This document shows positions 19,407 to 28,822 of a DNA stretch of 35,348 nt, piece after piece; the first letter of the stretch is position 1, and each line of letters opens with the position of its first letter. The notes beneath the pieces are model-generated. The model was not told the origin of the DNA. It ran no database searches and saw nothing but the letters and a program-made list of their open reading frames with translations. The translations under genes and the position numbers were made by a program. Location: assembly GCF_000090795.2 (NCBI RefSeq), contig NW_003546332.1, positions 85,300 to 120,647 on the forward strand, given 5' to 3'. The stretch is from Amphimedon queenslandica (taxonomy: Eukaryota; Porifera; Demospongiae; Haplosclerida; Niphatidae).

Positions 19407-21298
19407 ATGGCAAATTCTCCTGTTTTTGATCATTACAACCTACCTGAAGCTGAAAGTACTGATGCTCGTCTTACAAAATTCAAAGCAGTTTGTAAGCACT
19501 GTAAAGTTAAAGTGTCTGGATCATATAAGGCAACTTCAAACTTTATTACACATCTAAAGGTAAGCTAAGCAGCATTTTTATCAGAATGTGGCATTTTAAG
19601 TATGTCTCATTTTAGAGGAAACATCCCGAAATACATAAAAGTCTTAGTAAGTGTAGCCCAGCAACACAAGCTAAAGTTACCGACTACACAACTGCACTAA
19701 GGAAATGGAACCACAACTATGACAGACAAATCTCTCTCACACAATCTATTGTCTCATTTGTTGCTAAAGATTTAGTACCTGTTTCCCTAGTGGAAAGTGT
19801 TGCTTTTAGGGAAGTAATAGAAAAGGCCCTGCCAGCTTATACAATGCCTAGCAGAAAGCATTTATGTACAAAGCTGATTCCTGACAGATGTGCCGACATT
19901 CATCAAAAGATGAAGCTCCAGTTTCAAGAAGCACCTGGAGTTTGTCTAACAATAGATCTGTGGTCCAGTAGAGATATGAGGTCTTTCATTGCTGTTACTG
20001 CGCATTTTATTGAAAACTTCACTTTGATGTCTGTGTTGCTAACATGTCGAAGGGTTTATGGATCGCACACTGGAGAAACTATTTATCAGCATTATGACGA
20101 ATTGTTACAGAATATGGTGTTCATAATAAAATCACAGCAGTCATTACTGACAGTGCTGCTCACATGGTAAAAGCCTTCTCTTTACCTGGGTATGCTACTG
20201 AAGAGGATCATGAGGATGAGGAATAAGTAGAGGATGAAGAGGAAGATGATCTTAAACCTATGATTTTGGATTTGGCAGGATTTGTTCAAGGTAGTATCCT
20301 GTCAGCAGCAGTAGAAACACCTGTCCCTGACGAATACCTTGCTTCGCACACACCCTACAGTTAGCTGTAAAGGATGGACTTAGGGATGCTGGCCAGTTGA
20401 GGACAGTGATTAGCAAAGTTTCAAAATTAGTGTCTTTTGTCAGGAAATCTCATCTTGCTTCTGAACTCTTAGAGAAATGCAATAAACTACAACTTCCTAA
20501 TGCTACTAGGTGGAACTGTCAACTCAAAATGATCAGAAGTGTTGTACAAGTTCCAGATGATATTATGCAAGAAATAGCTTTTTTAGATAAGTCAAAAGCA
20601 CACGAAATAAAATTACTGCAAGATTTGTGTGGGATTTTGAGACCCTTTGAAGAAGCAACAAATATTGCTCAGGACAAAATATTGTTACAGGTAGTGAGGT
20701 TATTATTTGTGTTCAATCTCATGGTGAACAGCTGGAAAACTAGCCATAAAATATAATTGCCAACTTGTTGCTTCTCTTCAGAATGCATTGGACGAAAGGC
20801 TTTCCAAGTTTGAATCAATGGAGATATTTAAATTGGCAACAGTGTTAGATCCAAGATACAAACTTGATTGGTGCACTGATGAAGTGGAGAGACAAAGGTG
20901 TTACTGTTAAAGAAGGCAGAAGAAATTTCTCCACCTTAGGTAGAGATGCCAGCTGATTTCCTCCTCCTACAATGAGGGCTGGACCAGGCTTAGGATTTAT
21001 GAAAGATCGGTCTAGTGCTACTTACTGTACTCAGGCAATCCAAGTTGGAGTATCATCTGAGATTAATGCATATTTGTCAATTCCTTGCATTGCTGCCGAT
21101 GATAACGATATTGATATTCTTGGGTTTTGGAAAAAAATAAGGACAAATACCCAATCTTTGCTAAACTAGCCACAGTTTATTTAGCCATACATGCACCATC
21201 AGCACCTGTAGAAAGGAAATTAGTATAGGAGGAAAAATTTTTAGGCCAGAGCGGTGTTGTCTCAGTAATAATCTATTTGAATCATTAATTGTAACTAT
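19407..21298 (+). pseudogene. zf-BED hAT transposase, decayed
   Basis: The ATG at 19407 opens exon 1 with the BED-type zinc finger: CKHCKVKVSGSYKATSNFIT, then HLK. An intron at 19560-19615 (56 nt, GTAAG..TTTAG) splices in frame to RKHPEIHKS, completing the C2H2 finger. The catalytic part follows: CLTIDLWSSRDMRSFIAVTA near 19952-20010 with the first Asp, and AVITDSAAHMVKAFSLPGY near 20137-20190 in another frame with the second Asp. CFAHTLQLAVKDGL is near 20341-20382, NATRWNCQL near 20500, and remnants of the C-terminal dimerisation region (VYLAIHAPSAPVERKL, then FRPERCCLSNNLFESL) run to about 21290. At least four frameshifts and several stops (for example the TAA at 20224) inactivate it. It is close in type to the transposase tail at 1-216. 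Confidence 0.85.
19560..19615 (+). other. Intron in the hAT transposase gene
   Basis: 56 nt, starting GTAAGC and ending TTTTAG. It falls inside the BED finger between LK and RKH; splicing keeps the frame. Confidence 0.85.
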
Positions 21299-21307
21299 GA
21301 TTTAAAA

Positions 21308-21466
21308 CTGTAATTATTATTGTAATTAAATTAAAATGTAATTGTAATTGTAACTGAGTTGAGAGACCTGAAATGTGATTGTAATTTTAATTGAGGCTAT
21401 TTGGAACAAATTTATGGATATGAACATGTAATTGTAATTGGAAATTTGTAATTGACCCCAAGTCTG
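21308..21466. repeat. Right subterminal array of hAT element (TGTAATTG)
   Basis: Further TGTAATTG and related motifs lie between the end of the transposase remnant and the right terminus, mirroring the left array. On the minus strand they give a run of N/Y/I codons that is not a protein. Confidence 0.8.
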
Positions 21467-21690
21467 CTTACAAAGCAGACTGTATGTTTTCCTTCTAATT
21501 CTTCTTTTTAGGACATAGTGCCACAAACCTAGAAAAGAAAAGACTAAACATTTAAAACAGTTTCTTAAATTCATTCTGAAAAGATTACATGTAAAATGAA
21601 TACATGGTAACAATTTTCAATATATTTGTGTGTAAAGAATGTTTTGAATAATCCATCAACGTCATAGAAGATTTGATAATAAGGCAGGTA
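21467..21690. other. Short spacer between hAT element and satellite
   Basis: No gene or repeat recognised. Satellite-like sequence begins near the end of this stretch. Confidence 0.5.
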
Positions 21691-23262
21691 TTTTGTCTTC
21701 ATTCCTTGTAGCACAGTACATCACTTGTGGTAATAATAGTTTGTGTCTACACTACCTTAGTAGTGTAGCATAGTGTCTTTTCCAGTTATACAGCTGTATT
21801 GTTTGATGTGTTAGGAGTATCTAATTATATACAAAAGATCATAATGTGTATTGTGTACTTATTATTAGCAAAACTTACCTTAATAGTGTAGCATAGTGAC
21901 CTTTCCTGTTACACAGTTGTATTGCTTGTTGTGTCACTAAAATATAATTTTATATAAAAGATGGTAATGTCTATTGTGTACTTATTATTAGTATAAGTCA
22001 CCTTAGTAGCGTAGCATAATGTTATTACTGTTACACAGTTCTATTACTTGTTGTGTTAGAAGTATCTAATGGTATACAAAAGATCGTAATGTGTAATTTT
22101 TTTAACTATAATTCACCTTAGTAGTGTAGCATAGTGTCCTTCACTGTTATTCAGATGTATTACTTGACATATTAGGAGTATGTAATTCTATACCAAAGAT
22201 GGTAATGAGTATTGTGTTGTTTATTACTGTAACTTACATTAATAGTGTAGCATAGTGTCATTCACTGTTACACAGTTGTATTACTTGATGTATTTCAAGT
22301 GTCTAATTGTATATACAGATGGTAATGTGTATTGTGTACTTATTATTAGCATAATTCACCTTTGTAGCATAGAAAAGTGTCCTTTACTGCTATACAGATG
22401 TATTGCTTGATGTGTTAGGAGTACTTAATTTTATATAAAAGTTTGTAATATGCAATGTGTACTTATTATTTGTATAATTCACCTTAGTAGTGTAGCATAG
22501 TGTCCTTTACTGTTATACAGATGTATTACTTCATGTGTTTCGCATATCTAATTCGATACCACAGATCGTAACGGGTATTGTGTACCTTTTATTAGTATAA
22601 CTTACCTTAATCGTGTAGCATAGTGTCCTTCCCTGTTATAAAGTTGTATTCCTTGTGCTGTCTGTAATATCTTATTGTATATAAATGATGGTAATGTGTA
22701 TCGTGTACTTATTATTGGTACAATTCACCATAGTAACAGAGCATATTGTGATTTACTGTTATACAGTTGTATTGCGTGATGTATTAGGAGTGTCTCATTG
22801 TATATAAAAGATGTTAATGTGTTTCATGTACCTAATATTAGTATAATTCACCTTAGTAGCATATCATAGTGTCCTTTACTGCTATACTGTTGTATTGCTT
22901 GACGTGTCTTTAATATCTAATTGTAGATAAAAGATGGCACTGTGTATTAAGTACTTATTGTTAGTACAATTCACTTCAGTAGTTTAGCATAGTGTCCTCT
23001 CCTGTAATACAAATGTAATACTTCATGTGTTACAAGTATCTAATTGTATACCAAAGATTGTAATGTGTATTGTGTACTTATTATTAGTATAATCCTCCTT
23101 AGTAGTGTAGCATTGTGTCCTTTACGGTTATACAGATGTATTGCTTGATGTGTTAGCGGCATCTAATTTTATACAAAAGATGTTAATGTGTATTGTGTAC
23201 ATATTGTCAGTATAACTTACCTTTATAGTGTAACATAGTGTCCTCTCCTGTTATACACAGCT
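21690..23262. repeat. 123-bp satellite array, 13 copies
   Basis: The anchor CCTTAGTAGTGTAGCATAGTG and its variants recur at 21755, 21878, 22001, 22116, 22237, 22359, 22482, 22605, 22728, 22851, 22974, 23097 and 23220. Nine of the twelve intervals are exactly 123 bp; the others are 115, 121 and 122. Monomers also share TGTTATACAG, TGTATTGCTTGATGTGTTAG, and TGTGTATTGTGTACTTATTA. Copies are moderately diverged. No coding potential is visible. The array breaks down after about 23262. Confidence 0.93.
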
Positions 23263-23750
23263 TTTGTCACTGCATGCTTTATCTAATGATTTTCAAACAC
23301 GTATAACTATTTTATCTTATGTTGTACAGCCTTTATAACTGGCTTAGATGAGCTCTCCTTCACAGTGATTCTCCTGGTGCCTTTAAAGTGAACTGTAATG
23401 TAGTGAGAGCATTTCTGAAAAACAGGCCCAAATTCAAATTTCTACAAAATTCTTCAGACTTTTTCTTCTTTCATCTTCTTCTATGCACCGGATAATCTTT
23501 TAATCTAGAGAAGTGCTGAAGTTGCCTTTTACATGACTCCTCTGGGCTTAGGTCAAAGACCACCAAGGTAGTTTCAAAAAGAAACGAGGACAGAGAACAA
23601 AATGAAAGACAAAATCCAGCTGCAGCCACCGTGTGGGTTTGTGGTTTGACACCATTTTAATTTATGCACATGTGATTAGAAAAAAATAATTAACCTAGCA
23701 GTATCATAACAGAATGTAATTTCTTGATTTAAGAAAAAAGAATAGAAACA
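23263..23750. other. Stretch without a recognised gene
   Basis: Nothing supported here between the satellite and the foldback element: no clear ORF, motif or repeat. Confidence 0.5.
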
Positions 23751-24059
23751 ATTACATAAAAAACATCAAAAATGGGAAAATAGTAGGATTGAATGTGGTA
23801 AAAACGAAGGAAAAAAGAAGGTACTTGCAAACTGGTGTGGTAAGAAATCCTACACCACTGCATGAAGAAAACTACCCAAAAGCATTGCAATTTATTCTTA
23901 CAGCCAACTATGATAGCACTTTATGAAGCCTTTATTTTTTATACAGTGGTGTAAGATTTCTCAACACACCAGTTTGCAATTACCTTCTTGTTTCTTTACT
24001 TTTTTCCCCATTCAATCCTACTATTCTCCAATTTTTGATGTTTTTTATTTACTTGTAAT
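23751..24059. mobile_element. Short foldback (MITE-like) element
   Basis: The left arm, about 23751-23865, and the right arm, about 23944-24059, are inverted copies. Examples are AACATCAAAAAT and AGTAGGATTGAATG on the left, which recur inverted on the right. The middle of the hairpin pairs GTGGTGTA-type sequence on both sides of a loop of about 80 bp. The copies differ by scattered changes. No target duplication is clear and no superfamily can be named. Confidence 0.75.
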
Positions 24060-24582
24060 AATTATGATGTGACTATGACAAACTTTCTACTGTCCTTAAT
24101 GATTTTGAAATGAAATTCTTCATTGTTGTTCAAAACTGAGTGGAGGGCATGGAGATGTTGAATTTAGTTTTGATTTGTGTGGAGATCAACCGATTAAGTG
24201 AAGCAGGTTACTGGTAGTGATGGATGTACGTGTAGAGAGATCGAGACCTGTATTGAGTGAAAGTTCCTATGTGTAGTGATGGATGTACTTGTAAATGCTA
24301 AATAGGGTAACATAGGAGGGACGAAAGAAGAGAGAAAAAGAGTTGTCCAAAGGAACTGGAACAGAGTGATAGTTCAGAACAGGATGTGTACTTAGAAGTG
24401 ACACTTAAAGCAAGACAGGAACTCAAATCAGAAAGTGTGCGAGAAGAGATGACACTTGTGAAACATGTAGAACATAGAGTAGGAAATCTGGAGAGTGCAT
24501 TAGAGTAACTTCACTTGCAAAACGAGAGAGGGAATACACCAGGTACATGTGAAGGGCTAACAAAAATTCTTATTAAGCGCAG
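24060..24582. other. Stretch without a recognised gene
   Basis: Contains a short direct repeat, GTGATGGATGTAC, at about 24217 and 24278, and a purine-rich region at 24310-24370. No gene is supported. Confidence 0.5.
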
Positions 24583-24884
24583 TTAACCCTCTCACAGTCA
24601 ATAACACATTAATGCGTCAGGGGGTGGGTTTTTGAAAGTGCGTCGAGATGCATACTGCTGCTTAAAACTATTAATATTTAGTCTGCTGCAGAAACTAAAG
24701 GTATTGTAGGCTATATTAAACCTCTTTCTTTATTTACATGTTATAAGCTGGTAGCTACTTGTTTTGCTGTGTTACTGATAAAGAAACAATTGTTGTCATT
24801 TATGACTGCAAAATAAGTCTTGCTATCTCATTCACACATAATGTGCTCAAAAAATAGCCACAAGGTATTTCTTTTGTGATGTGT

Positions 24885-25454
24885 GAGGAGTCCAAAGAGC
24901 TATTACAAGTAGCTATAAGGTTTATGAAGCGCCTAGAAAAAGAAGAAACTGTTTTACCTATCATCAGCTATGCAAACCAATGGAGAAATGAAGTGGGCGA
25001 GTCTCAAAGCAACTCAAATGAGGAGCACGTTTTTTCCCATATCTTGCTTGCATTCTGAAAAACAAGCTTAAAACTTATAGGATAACTAAAATAGAACGTA
25101 CAGAAGACATTTTTGAAGTCAAGATGGTATGTTTCTGTGTTTTCAGGCCTTTTTTGGCACTTTGGTCAGTGAGGAGTCCAAAGAGCTATTACAAGTAGCT
25201 ATAAGGTTTATGAAGCGCCTAGAAAAAGAAACTGTTTTACCTATCTTCCGCTATGCAAACCAATGGAGAAATGAAGTAGGCTTGTCTCAAAGCAACTCAA
25301 ATGAGGAGCCCGTTTTCTCCCATATCTTGCTTGCATTTTGGAGAACAAGCTTAAAACTTATAGGATAACTAAAACAGAACGTACAGAAGACATTTTTGAA
25401 GTCGAGATGGTATATTTCTGTGTTTTCAGGCCTTTCTTTGGCACTTTGGTCAGT
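24885..25454 (+). repeat. 286-bp tandem duplication
   Basis: GAGGAGTCCAAAGAGC begins the unit at 24885 and again at 25171. Both copies end in GGCACTTTGGTCAGT. The copies are nearly identical, with a 3-base difference in an AAAGAAGAA tract. A short open frame reading SKELLQVAIRFMKRLEKE and FSHILLAF is present in both. I do not recognise it. Confidence 0.92.
25129..25368 (+). CDS. Short open frame in the tandem duplication, unknown
   Basis: Copy 2 of the 286-bp duplication carries a 79-codon open frame. A shorter version is in copy 1 (24876-25058), where a TGA cuts it after LLAF. The core reads SKELLQVAIRFMKRL, then YANQWRNEVG and FSHILLAFW. It could be an exon picked up by the element, since the pyrimidine-rich TTTTCAG before it looks like an acceptor. 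Its function is unknown. Confidence 0.25.
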   Translation: MFLCFQAFFGTLVSEESKELLQVAIRFMKRLEKETVLPIFRYANQWRNEVGLSQSNSNEEPVFSHILLAFWRTSLKLIG

Positions 25455-25785
25455 GGGCGTGGTCTTGAGGCTGTTCTAGTAGGCTCTCTCGCTAGCCGTG
25501 TTTCTTGACTTCTGAAGAATAGAAAGCTACAAATTTGTTGCAACACATTGTGTATAGACAAGATTTAGTATGTATTACCACAATTATAAATTATTTCTGT
25601 TTCTTGATGTTTATAGGAAGTGTCTAGAGCTCCGGTAACCTGACACAGTATACAGAGCTAGAGATCTCGTAATAGGGGCTTCACCCCTATATTTATTCTG
25701 GGGCTACGCCACAGTCTTAATAATAGACGGATTTATTATAGAAACCGAGTATAAATACAACAACCAGCGTTGATGATGCAGCAAG

Positions 25786-25857
25786 GTCGTGGTGGTGCAG
25801 TGGAGAGGCTGGTGTGGATTGCACAGATGTGGTCAGCAGTTCAAATCCGGTCAAGAC
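25786..25857 (+). repeat. tRNA-like segment, probable SINE head
   Basis: 72 nt with a box A-like TGGTGCAGTGGAGAGG and a box B-like AGTTCAAATCC. The outer 7 bases at each end (GTCGTGG and TCAAGAC) pair at 6 of 7 positions, counting one wobble. The anticodon loop lacks the invariant T33 and the anticodon stem is poor, so it is not a functional tRNA gene. A tRNA-derived SINE with internal Pol III promoter is the likelier origin. The T-rich run at about 25884-25900 could end such a transcript. Confidence 0.5.
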
Positions 25858-25949
25858 TAATGAGTGAAACTATGCTGCAGTTTTTGTTTTTTTTCTTTTG
25901 TAAAAATTAACTTTTTGCTATTTTTTTTTGGCATTTTTAGGTCAAGAAA

Positions 25950-26170
25950 GAAACACCTCATACATCTTAGCCTCCGGGGTCGTAGGGTTTGGATTTGGGT
26001 TTAGTGTTAAGTTTTTAGAGCATAGGTCAAGAAATAACACCCTCTCGTACATCTTAGCCTCCGGGGTCGTAGGGTTGGAATTGGGGTCTAGCGTTTTGTT
26101 TTAGAGCACCCCTTCGTACATCTGAGCCTCCGGGATAGTAGGGTTTTTCGGTTAGGGTTTAGTGTTTCTT
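25950..26170 (+). repeat. Three imperfect repeats (TACATCTTAGCCTCCGGGGT)
   Basis: TACATCTTAGCCTCCGGGGT occurs at 25961 and 26048, with a variant TACATCTGAGCCTCCGGGAT at 26118. Each is followed by CGTAGGGTT or TAGTAGGGTT and a GGGTTTAG / TAGCGTTTT tail. The spacing is 87 and 70 bp. They lie downstream of the tRNA-like segment and could be its body. Confidence 0.7.
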
Positions 26171-26527
26171 GACAAAAAGGTTAAGTTCCAATTTGCACTA
26201 TTGCACGTACGCACAAGCTGTTTCACTGAGAGAAACAGACTGCCGTAGCTCTAGCAATTGCAAACTATGTCCGGTTACTGGAACTGTAGCCACAGCCATG
26301 TTTATAACAAGAGTTATAAAACACTTCTCTTCATTTTGACTAAAAGTTAACATATACTATAAAGCTTAGCATTAGAACAGGCACTTCAAGTGTCCCTTTG
26401 TCCCATTTCAAAATAAACTTATCGGGTATGCTTGTGCTGTTCTGATAATAGCAACTACACTTGCAGCTCTCTCATTGAATGAAGCAGGACGATTTAACTA
26501 TTTTAACCCCGACTGTGAAAGGGTTAA

Positions 26528-26959
26528 CATGGCTTACCTTATGAGATCAAGAAAGTTCTGAGACAAAGAGAGCACAGCACAAACAAGTCAATCAGAAAGA
26601 CCAGCAGTTGTGACCAATAAGGCCACATTTACTGCTGCTTCCTCCTTTCAGGAGCTGGCGGAACACCCATACTAGTCCCAACCGATGTGGTGCTTCAGGT
26701 GTATGGTGGGCTGATGATTAAGGCTTTGCAACAGAAGGGAAGGAGGATGACTTGTCCTTCCGCACAAAAATTCCTAATTTCTTTAAATAAGTGCCACTGC
26801 CTTTCTGCTGATAACCCCTTTGGTAGTACCACCTCTGGTAGTGTATCAGAAGGAGGCAGGGTAACATCATTTCTCAATAAACTTCTTTTTCTAATGCTAC
26901 TATCATGGATTCTTGACCTAAGAAATCTCAGTGCAGTAGTGAATTCTTCTCCGGCATGA
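26528..26959. other. Spacer and degraded 3' tail of the DUF7869-like gene
   Basis: Minus-strand codons downstream of 26960 still show faint similarity to the transposase-like gene, in broken frames. The short plus and minus open frames at 26687-26959 are not supported as genes. Confidence 0.35.
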
Positions 26960-27520
26960 TATGGTGAATTATTTTTATCTCATCTATGTGCTTAGAAAGA
27001 CATTGCAGAAAGCCCGTTCAATTAAAACAATACACTAAAACCTGTCCTGTGCTAGATCCAACCAATTGGGAAATGTTCACTACTGCAGAATTATCAACAA
27101 CTTTAGCAATATCCTCCAAAGATTGTACTGCAGTCTTCCCAAGCTGTTTGATGAGCCCAAAGCACCAGTCTGGTGAGAACTTTGTATGCCTAACTGGAAG
27201 AAGGAGATCTTAATAAATTTTTCCTGTGTTACTACTATCCAGGCCAAATCTTGAATAAAAGTATTACTCTTATTTTGATCTATACAGTTGTCAGAATTGA
27301 GATGGATCATACTAGCATTGACGCCATTGTTTTCAATGTAGTGATGGACATAGCTGACAACAGTATTTGGCCCCTTCCCTGTGTCCATTGCTTCATCCAC
27401 TAGGTATGTAACCTGCCTAGGGAATGCTTCACAACAAACCCAAAACAAGTCACATTTCCTTGGTGTTAAGAAGTAGATGGGACCAGTCTGCAATGTATCA
27501 CTGGGGTAATGCACTTGCAT
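26960..27520 (-). pseudogene. DUF7869-like DDE transposase fragment
   Basis: The minus strand reads FLTPRKCDLFWVCCEAFPRQ, VTYLVDEAMDTGKGPNTVVS, YVHHYIENNG, and SDNCIDQNKSNTFIQDLAW. After a frame change come SPDWCFGLIKQL near 27190-27150 and VNISQLVGSSTGQV near 27090-27050. The D-N-C-x-x-Q-N-K block is the hallmark of the DUF7869 family, which is found on mobile elements and thought to be an RNase H-like transposase domain. Here the usual G between C and Q is changed (C-I-D-Q). The start codon and 5' exons are not visible. The frame break and stops make it a dead fragment. Confidence 0.65.
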
Positions 27521-28063
27521 TTATTTATTTTTGGATAAAGATGTGTCAGGATACTAACTGACTTACTTGTTGTGCATAGTCAAAGCTATTGTGTCACATT
27601 TTTGTCCTTATCTCATTTTCATTAAATTGGAGTTAATTTGGCAGATCCAAGATAATGCACTAATGTGTGGGAGTGGTAGTTAGTAGGTATGGTCAATTAC
27701 TTGTGTGCATTTAGAGTAAAATTTATTAGGTTATGGTAACTAGAAGATTGTAAAACATTAAGGGGCTAAGCCCTATAACCATATCATGGAGATTTGGTTA
27801 TTGAAATTTAATAATAGTTACACGATCCCATCCTGCCTGTATAAACTCACCTTATCACTATAAGGGCTTTGCCCAATTAAGATGGCTTATATTTGTCTTT
27901 TAAAAAATTTTAAATAAATGTACTGCTGCTTCACATACTATATACGTGTATGGAGAAAACTAATTTTATTCAGGTTGTATACCTTTATCTACTGGTATGT
28001 ATTTTATACCATTATCAGTGCTATTGACATAACTTGAATTGTGAAATGTATTATATTATGTAG
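27521..28063. other. Stretch without a recognised gene
   Basis: AT-rich. It contains the short inverted pair GGGGCTAAGCCC-like (about 27762) and AGGGCTTTGCCC-like (about 27863) segments. No gene or element end is supported. Confidence 0.45.
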
Positions 28064-28459
28064 GTACTGTTGTTCTCTCAAAGAAGCTGTTTATAAACAT
28101 TCCTCACCTTATAGACACATGTGCAAATTACTCCAAGTATTACAAAACCATCAGTTCGAAACATCCATGCTTTTTCTATACACCGATGGCAGACCTTACC
28201 ACTGATGGACATGTCTTTGTTAAAATCTCACTCTATTTGTATCTTTCTTAAACTTGATCTGGATTATTTGTGTGCTGGTTAGACTGTACCATACCCCAGC
28301 TGGCGAAATCCAGTGGAAAGAATCATGTCAGTGTTAAATCTAGGTTTGCAGTCTGTTTGGATAGCTCATGCAGCTATTCCAAATGAGTTTGAGTCAGAAG
28401 TCAATTATTGTAATAATTTGAGTGAATTAAGAGGAATTGCATCACGTAACAGTGCTTAA
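28064..28459 (+). pseudogene. Fragment of the TDGGPDHR / NPVERIMS repetitive gene family
   Basis: After an acceptor-like TATGTAG at 28057-28063 the plus strand reads TVVLSKKLFINIPHLIDTCA, then FFYTDGRPYH across a frame change, FLKLDLDYLCAG, a TAG stop, and TVPYPSWRNPVERIMSVLNL from 28283. The last part goes on to FESEVNYCNNLSELR and ends at TAA 28457-28459. The family usually reads TDGGPDHR and TAPxHSWRNPVERIMS; I know it from uncharacterised sponge and coral proteins. The Asp and Glu blocks suggest a DDE-type nuclease fold (inference). The fragment ends about 90 bp before the BEL/Pao insertion. Confidence 0.6.
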
Positions 28460-28552
28460 AGTGAAGCTGTTTATAATTCACTCTCTCCAGTAGTCCTTCT
28501 CTGCTCCATATTTGCTTGATTAAAGTAGTTAATCTCAACATTTTCTTAGGAG

Positions 28553-28724
28553 TGTGAGAATAAATTATTCATAGAGTTACATTATTAATTTGCAATGACA
28601 CACCCACACACATGTAAAAATTTAAAAAGAAGAGTAAAAGGTCAATGATACTATTATAAGCGATTGTTCTGCCAAAAGGGAGAGAATTAAGGAGAATTTG
28701 GACTTCTGGTTCAAATATATTACA
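28553..28724 (+). repeat. 5' LTR of the BEL/Pao element
   Basis: 172 bp, TG..CA ends. It is almost the same as the 3' LTR, differing by scattered substitutions and a 1-2 base indel near TTCTGGTTC. Confidence 0.93.
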
Positions 28725-28745
28725 TGGTCCACCGAGCCGGATCCT
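28725..28745 (+). promoter_or_regulatory. Primer-binding site candidate
   Basis: TGGTCCACCGAGCCGGATCC begins right after the 5' LTR. Its complement ends in CCA and resembles the 3' end of animal tRNA-Tyr (..TCCGGCTCG..GGACCA) with about two mismatches. Confidence 0.6.
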
Positions 28746-28822
28746 CTAAAGAAGCTACAATTGGATAATTCTCTTGATTCAGGTGGATATAACCGTGACT
28801 GCGTGCTAATATTGTGGACGCC

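Larger units (their letters stand above)
19150..21466 (+). mobile_element. hAT element, 2.3 kb, decayed, with AATTGTAATTG subterminal arrays
   Basis: The left terminus is CAGAATTGGGGTCAATTACA at 19150. The right terminus, read inwards from 21466, is CAGACTTGGGGTCAATTACA. Both are followed by arrays of TGTAATTG motifs. The flanks show only partial repeats (GCACTTAC on the left, GCTTACAA on the right), compatible with an 8-bp target duplication that has lost two bases, but not proof. Inside is a decayed zf-BED hAT transposase gene. Confidence 0.83.
24587..26523. mobile_element. piggyBac-like TTAA element without transposase, 1.9 kb
   Basis: The left end reads TTAA-CCCTCTCACAGTC with TTAA at 24583-24586. 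The right end is GACTGTGAAAGGG-TTAA with TTAA at 26524-26527. The termini are thus CCCTYTCACAGTC in inverted orientation, flanked by TTAA on both sides, which is the piggyBac layout (TTAA target, CCC start). The inside holds no transposase-like frame but contains a 286-bp tandem duplication and a tRNA-like segment, so this is a non-autonomous or composite element. Confidence 0.72.

Noticed and set aside
19142-21474. Clean 8-bp target duplication of the second hAT element
   Set aside because: The flanks GCACTTAC and GCTTACAA agree only if a 2-base loss is assumed.
21326-21613. Minus-strand frame rich in Asn/Tyr/Ile
   Set aside because: It is the translation of the TGTAATTG subterminal array of the hAT element.
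21690-23262. CRISPR-like array
   Set aside because: Repeats are tandem without unique spacers, the unit is 123 bp, and the setting is eukaryotic.
25786-25857. Functional tRNA gene
   Set aside because: The anticodon stem is weak and the invariant T33 is absent; better explained as a SINE head.
27762-27880. GGGGCTAAGCCC-type and AGGGCTTTGCCC-type segments as element termini
   Set aside because: Short palindromic strings without longer inverted arms or target duplication.
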